From contig UCIT01000002.1 of the NCBI GenBank assembly GCA_900472625.1, positions 1 through 64,000 of the forward strand: a stretch of 64,000 bases of DNA, in the 5' to 3' direction. The notes under the pieces are model-generated. The model was not told where the DNA came from. It did no database searches and was given only the letters and a program-made list of their open reading frames with translations. This document shows, one piece after another, positions 56,023 to 64,000 of this stretch (the stretch's first letter is position 1; each line of letters starts with the position of its first letter). This DNA comes from Hyphomicrobiales bacterium. Lineage in GTDB: Bacteria > Pseudomonadota > Alphaproteobacteria > Rhizobiales > Rhizobiaceae. The translations under genes and the position numbers were made by a program.

Positions 56023-57270
56023 TTAGAGATCGAGAACGAGACGTTCCGGATCCTCGAGGCTTTCCTTGACGCGGACGAGGAAGGTCACGGCTTCCTTACC
56101 GTCGACGATGCGGTGATCGTAGGACAGCGCGAGATACATCATCGGACGGATGACGATCTGGCCGCCGACGACGACGGGACGGTCCTGGATCTTGTGCATT
56201 CCGAGGATGCCCGACTGCGGCGCGTTCAGGATCGGCGAGGACATCAGCGAGCCGTACACACCGCCATTGGTGATGGTGAACGTGCCGCCCTGCATGTCGG
56301 CCATCGAGAGAGAGCCGTCGCGGGCGAGCTTCGCCAGGCGACCGAGGTCCTTTTCGATGCCGGCGATCGACAGCTGGTCGGCGTCGCGGATGATCGGCAC
56401 GACCAGGCCCTTGTCGGTGCCGACGGCCATGCCGATGTGGCAGTAGTTCTTGTAGATCAGGTCGGTGCCGTCGATTTCGGCGTTGACGGCAGGCAGTTCC
56501 TTCAGCGCGTGCGTCACGGCCTTGGTGAAGAAGCCCATGAAGCCGAGCTTGACGCCATGCTTCTTTTCAAAGACGTCCTTGTACTTGGCGCGCAGCGCCA
56601 TGACAGCGCTCATGTCCACCTCGTTGTAGGTGGTCAGCATGGCGGCGGTGTTCTGGGCGTCCTTGAGGCGCTTGGCGATCGTCTGGCGCAGACGCGTCAT
56701 CTTCACGCGCTCTTCGCGACCGGCATCCTCGACGGTCGAAGGACCGCGTGCAGCAACCGGTGCGGCAGGAGCGGCCGCCGGAGCGGAGATACCCTTGGCG
56801 ACGGCGGCGATCACGTCGCCCTTCAGAACCTGGCCACGCTTGCCGGAGCCATCGACCTGATCGGCAGAGATGTTGTTTTCAGCCAGCATCTTCGAGGCGG
56901 CCGGTGCCGGCGGCATCGAGGATACGGAAGCGGAGGCGGACGCTGCGGCGGCAACCGGAGCCGGTGCGGCGGGTGCAGGCTCGGCGGCCTTGGCCGGAGC
57001 AGCGGCGGGCGCCGGCGCGGCAGCACCGGCTGCGGCAGCGGCGATCTGGCCGAGCAACGCGTCGAGACCGACGGTTTCGCCGGCCTGAGCGACGATTTCG
57101 GTCAGCACGCCGGCGGCAGGTGCCGGGACTTCGATGGTCACCTTGTCGGTTTCAAGCTCGACGAGCGGTTCGTCGGCCTTGATGACATCGCCGACCTTCT
57201 TGAACCAGGTGCCGACGGTTGCCTCGCTGACGGATTCACCGAGAGTTGGAACGCGGATTTCTGTGGCCAT
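56023..57270 (-). CDS. sucB: 2-oxoglutarate dehydrogenase E2, dihydrolipoyl succinyltransferase
   Basis: A 415-residue core subunit. It has a lipoyl domain with lipoylated K43 ([11 protein letters not shown]), an Ala/Pro-rich linker, a peripheral-subunit-binding domain ([21 protein letters not shown]) and a catalytic domain. The acyltransferase motif is [10 protein letters not shown] (H386, D390). Normal length. A hairpin lies in the 108-bp gap after sucA. Confidence 0.97.
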   Translation of the reverse strand: MATEIRVPTLGESVSEATVGTWFKKVGDVIKADEPLVELETDKVTIEVPAPAAGVLTEIVAQAGETVGLDALLGQIAAAAAGAAAPAPAAAPAKAAEPAPAAPAPVAAAASASASVSSMPPAPAASKMLAENNISADQVDGSGKRGQVLKGDVIAAVAKGISAPAAAPAAPVAARGPSTVEDAGREERVKMTRLRQTIAKRLKDAQNTAAMLTTYNEVDMSAVMALRAKYKDVFEKKHGVKLGFMGFFTKAVTHALKELPAVNAEIDGTDLIYKNYCHIGMAVGTDKGLVVPIIRDADQLSIAGIEKDLGRLAKLARDGSLSMADMQGGTFTITNGGVYGSLMSSPILNAPQSGILGMHKIQDRPVVVGGQIVIRPMMYLALSYDHRIVDGKEAVTFLVRVKESLEDPERLVLDL

Positions 57271-57340
57271 TGTTCAAATCCTGAATTTTTGATCGTTGTG
57301 ATGGGACGGCGTTCCGGCGGAGGCCGAAGAACGGATAAAT

Positions 57341-57367
57341 TCGGAGAGGAAGCAACTCCCTCTCCGA
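57341..57367 (-). other. intercistronic hairpin between sucA and sucB
   Basis: TCGGAGAGG (57341-57349) and CCTCTCCGA (57359-57367) give a 9-bp stem with a 9-nt loop, 12 bp after the sucA stop in transcript order. No U-tract follows, so RNA processing or stabilisation is more likely than termination. Confidence 0.5.
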
Positions 57368-57378
57368 TCTCATTCTCT

Positions 57379-60363
57379 TTAGCCGCCGAGCGCATCCTCG
57401 AGGAATGCGGCGAGCTGTGCCAGATGCTTGGACATCAGGCCGGTTGCGGGCGATGCCGCGGCCGGACGTCCGGTGTAGCGAACGCGCTGGTACTTCGCAT
57501 CGATATGGGCAAGCACCCATTCCAGATACGGGTCGATGAACGACCATGCACCCATGTTCTTCGGCTCTTCCTGGCACCAGACCATTTCCGCGTTGCGGAA
57601 GCGCGACAGCTCGTTGATGAGCGCCTTGGCCGGGAACGGATAGAGCTGTTCGACGCGCAGCAGGTAAACGTCGTCTACGCCGCGCTTTTCGCGTTCTTCC
57701 AGCAGGTCGTAATAGACCTTGCCCGAGCACATCACGACGCGACGGATCTTGGCGTCCTTCTGCAGCTTGATCGGACCATCCTTGATCACCTCGGCATCGT
57801 CCCAGAGCAGACGGTGGAACGAGGTTTCGCCGGCCATCTCCGCCAGACCCGACACCGCGCGCTTGTGGCGCAGCAGCGACTTCGGCGTCATCAGGATCAG
57901 CGGCTTGCGGAAGTCGCGCTTCACCTGGCGGCGCAGGATGTGGAAGTAGTTCGCCGGCGTCGTGACGTTGGCGACCTGCATGTTGTCTTCCGCGCAAAGC
58001 TGCAGGAAGCGTTCGAGGCGGGCCGAAGAGTGTTCCGGACCCTGACCTTCATAGCCGTGCGGCAGCAGGCAGACGAGGCCGGACATGCGCAGCCACTTGC
58101 GTTCGCCAGACGAGATGAACTGGTCGAACACCACCTGAGCACCGTTGGCGAAGTCGCCGAACTGGGCTTCCCAGAGCGTCAGCGCGTTCGGACGGGCGAG
58201 CGAATAGCCGTATTCGAAGCCGAGCACGGCCTCTTCCGACAGCATCGAGTTGATGACCTCGTAGCGCGCCTGGGTCGGCGACAGGTTGGCGAGCGGGATG
58301 TAGCGCTCTTCCGTTTCCTGATCGTAGAGCACCGAGTGGCGCTGCGAGAACGTCCCGCGTTCGCAATCCTGGCCGGAAAGGCGGATCTTGTGGCCTTCCG
58401 TCACGAGACCGCCGAACGCCAGCGCTTCCGCGGTCGCCCAGTCGATGCCTTCGCCGGTCGAGATCATGTTCGAACGGTTTTCCATGAAGCGCTGGATGGT
58501 GCGGTGCGCGTGGAATCCATCAGGAATTTCGGAGAGCTTGCGGCCGATTTCCTTCAGCTGCTTCATCGGGATGGCGGTCTTGCCACGACGCTGCTCGTCG
58601 GCATTGTCGGCAGTGCGCAGGCCCGACCACTCGCCGTCCAGCCAGTCGGCCTTATTAGGCTTGTAGTGCTGGCCGGCCTCGAACTCCTGCTCGAGATGGG
58701 CGCGCCAGTCGGCCTTCATCTTCTCGACTTCGCCTTCGCTCAGCACACCTTCGGCAACCAGCCGCTCGCCGTAGAGCTGCAGAACCGTCTTGTGGCTGCG
58801 GATGACCTTGTACATCTTCGGCTGCGTGAAGGACGGTTCGTCGCCTTCGTTGTGGCCGTAGCGACGGTAGCAGAACATGTCGAGGACCACAGGCTTGTGG
58901 AACTTCATGCGGAATTCCATGGCAACCTTGGCGCCATAGACAACCGCTTCCGGATCGTCACCGTTGACGTGCAGGATCGGCGCCTCGATCATCTTGGCGA
59001 CGTCGGACGGATAGGGCGACGAGCGCGAGAAGGCCGGATTGGTGGTGAAGCCGATCTGGTTGTTGATGATCACGTGCATGGTGCCGGCAACCCGGTGACC
59101 GCGCAGGCCCGACAGGCCGAGGATTTCGGCGATCACGCCCTGGCCGGCGAATGCGGCGTCGCCGTGGATCAGCAGCGGCAGAACCTTGGAGCGCTCGGAC
59201 AGCGGGATGGTGTCGCCTTCCCAGACGGTGGCGCCCATGTCCTGCTTGGCGCGTGCCTTGCCCATGACGACAGGATCGACGATCTCGAGGTGCGACGGGT
59301 TGGCCGTCAGCGACACGTGGATCTTGTTGCCGTCGAATTCGCGGTCGGAGGAAGCGCCGAGATGGTACTTCACGTCGCCGGAGCCTTCGACTTCGTCAGG
59401 CGCGTAGGAGCCGCCCTTGAACTCGTGGAAGATGGCGCGGTGCGGCTTGCCCATGACCTGAGACAGCACGTTCAGGCGGCCACGGTGGGCCATGCCGAAC
59501 ACGGCTTCCTTGAGGCCGAGATGGCCGCCGCGCTTGAGGATCTGCTCCAGCGCCGGGATCAGCGATTCACCGCCGTCGAGGCCGAAGCGCTTGGTGCCCT
59601 TGAACTTGACGTCGAGGAACTGCTCGTAGCCTTCGGCTTCGATGATCTTCGCAAGGATCGCCTTCTTGCCTTCGGCGGTGAAGGCAACGCCCTTGTCAGG
59701 ACCTTCGATGCGTTCCTGGATCCAGGCCTTTTCCTCGGGATTGGAAATGTGCATGAACTCGACGCCGATCGTCGAGCAGTAGGTGCGCTCGAGAATCTCG
59801 ATCATCTCGCGAATGCTGGCGTATTCGAGGCCCAGCACGTTGTCGATAAAGATCTTGCGGTCGTAGTCGGCGGCGGTGAAGCCGTAATTTTCAGGCGCCA
59901 GCTCGTGGTAGTCTTCCACGGGAGCGGCGATGCCGAGCGGGTCGAGCTTGGCGTGCAGGTGGCCGCGCATGCGGTAGGCGCGGATCATCATGATGGCGCG
60001 CACGCTGTCGCGCGTCGCCTGCAGGATGTCGGCGCCGTCGGCCGGCTTGCCGGCTGCTTCCGCCTTCGCCTTGACCTTGGTCTCGACCACCTTCTCGATG
60101 ATGCCCCAGTCGCCGTCGAGCGCCGAGACCAGATCGCCGCTGGCCTGCAGCGGCCAGTTCTTCTTGCGCCAGGACGCACCCTTGGCGGCCCGCTTCACAT
60201 CATCAGGATTGTCTTCCAGCGCCTTGAAGAATGAACGCCATTCCTCGTTGACCGATGCCGGATCGTCCTCGTAGCGCGCATAGAGCTGCTCGATGTAAGC
60301 AGCGTTGGCGCCATCCAGGAACGAGGTGATCTGAAACTGCTCGTTGGCTTCTTGCCGTGCCAT
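57379..60363 (-). CDS. sucA: 2-oxoglutarate dehydrogenase E1
   Basis: A 994-residue thiamine-diphosphate-dependent decarboxylase converting 2-oxoglutarate to succinyl-lipoamide on SucB. The N-terminal FLDGANAAYIEQLYARYEDDP, HGDAAFAGQGVIAE with INNQIGFTTNP (ThDP/Mg site), and C-terminal VWCQEEPKNMGAW are intact. Normal rhizobial length. The start ATG is at 60363; its Shine-Dalgarno AGGAG lies 26 nt away, but a hairpin between them (60372-60389) would bring it to 8 nt. Confidence 0.97.
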   Translation of the reverse strand: MARQEANEQFQITSFLDGANAAYIEQLYARYEDDPASVNEEWRSFFKALEDNPDDVKRAAKGASWRKKNWPLQASGDLVSALDGDWGIIEKVVETKVKAKAEAAGKPADGADILQATRDSVRAIMMIRAYRMRGHLHAKLDPLGIAAPVEDYHELAPENYGFTAADYDRKIFIDNVLGLEYASIREMIEILERTYCSTIGVEFMHISNPEEKAWIQERIEGPDKGVAFTAEGKKAILAKIIEAEGYEQFLDVKFKGTKRFGLDGGESLIPALEQILKRGGHLGLKEAVFGMAHRGRLNVLSQVMGKPHRAIFHEFKGGSYAPDEVEGSGDVKYHLGASSDREFDGNKIHVSLTANPSHLEIVDPVVMGKARAKQDMGATVWEGDTIPLSERSKVLPLLIHGDAAFAGQGVIAEILGLSGLRGHRVAGTMHVIINNQIGFTTNPAFSRSSPYPSDVAKMIEAPILHVNGDDPEAVVYGAKVAMEFRMKFHKPVVLDMFCYRRYGHNEGDEPSFTQPKMYKVIRSHKTVLQLYGERLVAEGVLSEGEVEKMKADWRAHLEQEFEAGQHYKPNKADWLDGEWSGLRTADNADEQRRGKTAIPMKQLKEIGRKLSEIPDGFHAHRTIQRFMENRSNMISTGEGIDWATAEALAFGGLVTEGHKIRLSGQDCERGTFSQRHSVLYDQETEERYIPLANLSPTQARYEVINSMLSEEAVLGFEYGYSLARPNALTLWEAQFGDFANGAQVVFDQFISSGERKWLRMSGLVCLLPHGYEGQGPEHSSARLERFLQLCAEDNMQVANVTTPANYFHILRRQVKRDFRKPLILMTPKSLLRHKRAVSGLAEMAGETSFHRLLWDDAEVIKDGPIKLQKDAKIRRVVMCSGKVYYDLLEEREKRGVDDVYLLRVEQLYPFPAKALINELSRFRNAEMVWCQEEPKNMGAWSFIDPYLEWVLAHIDAKYQRVRYTGRPAAASPATGLMSKHLAQLAAFLEDALGG

Positions 60364-60371
60364 GGTGATAC

Positions 60372-60394
60372 GCGGACGTTTTAGTCCGCCTCCT
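60372..60394 (-). promoter_or_regulatory. sucA ribosome-binding region with hairpin between Shine-Dalgarno and ATG
   Basis: On the minus strand AGGAG (60394-60390) is followed directly by GCGGAC-TAAAAC-GTCCGC (60389-60372) and then 8 nt before the ATG. There is no Shine-Dalgarno-like sequence in those last 8 nt (GTATCACC). Folding of the 6-bp stem would place AGGAG at the usual distance from the start codon. Confidence 0.6.
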
Positions 60395-60476
60395 GACTTT
60401 GTTGTCTGCCGGTCCCTTTGACCAGCTGCCGCATCTGTCTTCGCCGCCTGTCCGCGGCTCTCGTCTTGGGTAGAAC

Positions 60477-60506
60477 CGGGCAGGTGGCGAAAGCGCAACC
60501 TGCCCG
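60477..60506 (-). other. intercistronic hairpin between sucD and sucA
   Basis: CGGGCAGGT (60477-60485) and ACCTGCCCG (60498-60506) form a perfect 9-bp stem with a 12-nt loop, 14 bp after the sucD stop. No U-tract follows on the minus strand, so partial termination, processing or protection of the mdh-sucCD message are alternatives. Confidence 0.55.
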
Positions 60507-60520
60507 ACCTATAGATTGGC

Positions 60521-61423
60521 TCAGCCCTTCAGGACTTCAACCAGCGTCTTGCCGAGGCGTGCCGGGGAAGGCGACACCTTGATGCCGGCCGCTTCCATGG
60601 CCGAGATCTTCGATTCCGCATCGCCCTTGCCGCCGGAAACGACAGCGCCGGCGTGGCCCATGGTACGACCCTTCGGAGCCGTACGGCCTGCGATGAAGCC
60701 TGCCATCGGCTTCTTGCGGCCCTTCTTGGCTTCGTCGATCAGGAACTGTGCAGCGTCTTCTTCAGCCGAACCGCCGATTTCGCCGATCATGATGATCGAG
60801 GTCGTAGCGTCGTCGGCCAGGAACATCTCGAGCACGTCGATGAACTCGGTGCCCTTGACCGGATCGCCGCCGATGCCGACAGCCGTCGTCTGGCCGAGGC
60901 CTTCGTTTGACGTCTGGAAAACGGCTTCGTAGGTGAGCGTGCCGGAGCGCGAAACGATACCGACCGAACCCTTGCGGAAGATCGAGCCCGGCATGATGCC
61001 GATCTTGCATTCTTCCGGCGTCAGGATACCCGGGCAGTTCGGGCCGAGCAGGCGCGACTTGGAGCGGTCGAGGCGCGCCTTGACGCGGACCATGTCCATG
61101 ACCGGGATGCCTTCGGTGATGCAGGTGATGAACGGGATCTCGGCGTCGATCGCCTCGATGATCGCGTCGGCAGCGCCGGCCGGCGGAACGTAGATCACCG
61201 ATGCGTCAGCGCCGGTGCGTTCCTTGGCTTCGGCAACCGTGGCAAAGATCGGCAGGCTCTCGCCCTTCGAACCGGTCCAGGTTTCGCCACCCTTCTTCGG
61301 GTGGATACCGCCGACCATCTGCGTGCCGTAATAGGCCAGCGCCTGTTCGGTGTGGAAGGTGCCGGTCTTGCCGGTCAGGCCCTGAACGAGAACCTTGGTA
61401 TTCTTGTTTACGAGAATAGACAT
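60521..61423 (-). CDS. sucD: succinyl-CoA synthetase subunit alpha
   Basis: A 300-residue subunit carrying the phosphohistidine. The N-terminal CoA-binding Rossmann motif ([24 protein letters not shown]), [20 protein letters not shown] and the active-site [17 protein letters not shown] segment are intact. With SucC it makes succinate plus ATP from succinyl-CoA. It is 16 bp after sucC. Confidence 0.97.
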   Translation of the reverse strand: MSILVNKNTKVLVQGLTGKTGTFHTEQALAYYGTQMVGGIHPKKGGETWTGSKGESLPIFATVAEAKERTGADASVIYVPPAGAADAIIEAIDAEIPFITCITEGIPVMDMVRVKARLDRSKSRLLGPNCPGILTPEECKIGIMPGSIFRKGSVGIVSRSGTLTYEAVFQTSNEGLGQTTAVGIGGDPVKGTEFIDVLEMFLADDATTSIIMIGEIGGSAEEDAAQFLIDEAKKGRKKPMAGFIAGRTAPKGRTMGHAGAVVSGGKGDAESKISAMEAAGIKVSPSPARLGKTLVEVLKG

Positions 61424-61439
61424 CTATCAGGTCCCCAGA

Positions 61440-62633
<1,194 letters not shown>

Positions 62634-62673
62634 GGATCTGTTCCTGTTTGGATTGCGTCAGCGGCCGGTCGGC

Positions 62674-63738
<1,065 letters not shown>

Positions 63739-63751
63739 TTATTTCTGGGTG

Positions 63752-63767
63752 AACGATTTCAATCGTT
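63752..63767. promoter_or_regulatory. palindrome 2 upstream of mdh
   Basis: AACGATT-TC-AATCGTT, a perfect 7-2-7 inverted repeat about 120 bp upstream of the mdh start, downstream of the predicted -10. Candidate operator or leader stem. Confidence 0.45.
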
Positions 63768-63768
63768 T

Positions 63769-63797
63769 AGAATATAAAACTCTTACGTAAACGTAAG
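63769..63797 (-). promoter_or_regulatory. putative mdh promoter with ACGT-N2-ACGT palindrome
   Basis: CTTACGT-AA-ACGTAAG (63782-63797) is a perfect 7-2-7 inverted repeat. Read on the minus strand, CTTACG (-35) and TATTCT (-10, 63774-63769) are 17 bp apart, so the palindrome overlaps the -35. The same core occurs upstream of etfBA (14793-14808). Inferred regulator site for the mdh-suc operon. Confidence 0.5.
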
Positions 63798-63816
63798 TTA
63801 TTTTGTCATGAAACCG

Positions 63817-64000
63817 CTATTCTGCCGCCCGCTTTTCGTGGTGAAGAGCGAGATATTCGGCGCTTCTCATCTCGAACAGGCGTGATGCCGTGCGGTCGAA
63901 TTCGAAGCCTTCAGTACCACGCGCTTGTGTCAGCAAGTTCTCAGGCATGGCTTCAGCTGAAATATAAAGCCGGACGGCGTGGTCGTAGAGCGTATCGACC
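63817..64000 (-). CDS. zapE: cell division protein ZapE, C-terminal part (runs off the right edge)
   Basis: The open frame enters from base 64000 and ends at TAG (63817-63819). The 60 visible residues include GFEFDRTASRLFEMRSAEYLALHH, the conserved C-terminus of the AFG1/ZapE ATPase family, which affects Z-ring stability. The ATPase core lies outside the window. It is upstream of mdh on the same strand, as in other rhizobia, with a 180-bp gap holding the mdh promoter. Confidence 0.85.
   Translation of the reverse strand, partial: VDTLYDHAVRLYISAEAMPENLLTQARGTEGFEFDRTASRLFEMRSAEYLALHHEKRAAE

Overview
The window is GC-rich chromosomal DNA from an alphaproteobacterium, most probably of the family Rhizobiaceae (Rhizobium/Agrobacterium relatives). 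This rests on gene content and order: mdh-sucCDAB with lpd nearby, priA next to a five-gene F1 ATP synthase operon (atpHAGDC), argH-lptM-lysA-TIGR02302, ftsEX-ydcF-plsC, tyrA-hisC with gloB, and CpdR, together with mosaic and palindromic intergenic repeats of a kind familiar from rhizobia. It reads as core chromosome. I found no prophage, insertion sequence, CRISPR array, rRNA or integrated island. One tRNA (Leu, anticodon CAA) is present.

Layout. 1-5000: start of an acyl-CoA synthetase gene (cut by the window edge), an aldo/keto reductase, a methyltransferase, and a divergent TetR/MFS pair with two clear operator palindromes. 4935-9700: tRNA-Leu, small unknown proteins, a CPA2 antiporter with a cyclic-nucleotide-binding domain, a VTT/DedA protein, DsbB and an HNH nuclease. 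9789-13136: AlkA, GluQRS, a YihY membrane protein and an SDR. 13152-17720: a small membrane protein, a cobalamin adenosyltransferase, a rhomboid protease, etfBA and 3-hydroxybutyryl-CoA dehydrogenase. 17905-25721: TlpA-like thioredoxin, argH-lptM-lysA, a very large Gln-rich membrane protein and unknowns. 25741-31600: cpdR, hpt, ftsEX, ydcF, plsC, a ChaC-type cyclotransferase. 31648-38585: DUF2125 protein, tyrA-hisC, a methyltransferase, gloB, a cupin, an ArsR regulator and an SDR. 38774-43737: atpHAGDC on the minus strand. 43992-51920: a membrane protein, priA, an AAA ATPase, an acyltransferase, xerC, a TraB/GumN protein, a DUF2867 protein and a ParD-like antitoxin without toxin. 52222-63636: lpd, LysE, SDR, an exported unknown and a MAPEG protein, then sucB-sucA-sucD-sucC-mdh, all minus. 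The C-terminus of zapE enters at the right edge.

How the genes fit together. The right third is central energy metabolism: malate dehydrogenase, succinyl-CoA synthetase, the 2-oxoglutarate dehydrogenase complex with its E3, and ATP synthase. EtfBA and 3-hydroxybutyryl-CoA dehydrogenase link beta-oxidation or polyhydroxybutyrate carbon to the respiratory chain. FtsEX, CpdR, XerC, PriA and ZapE concern cell cycle and division.

The least ordinary material is non-coding. (1) Two copies of a roughly 115-bp multi-hairpin element (32712-32826 and 52004-52120) carry compensatory stem changes. (2) A near-perfect 47-bp inverted repeat sits at 17741-17862, with a third arm copy at 35227-35274. (3) A hairpin lies between the Shine-Dalgarno sequence and the start codon of sucA. 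(4) A shared ACGT-N2-ACGT palindrome lies upstream of both etfBA and mdh. (5) Duplicated operators lie in the TetR/MFS promoter region. I did not see a convincing new multi-gene system.
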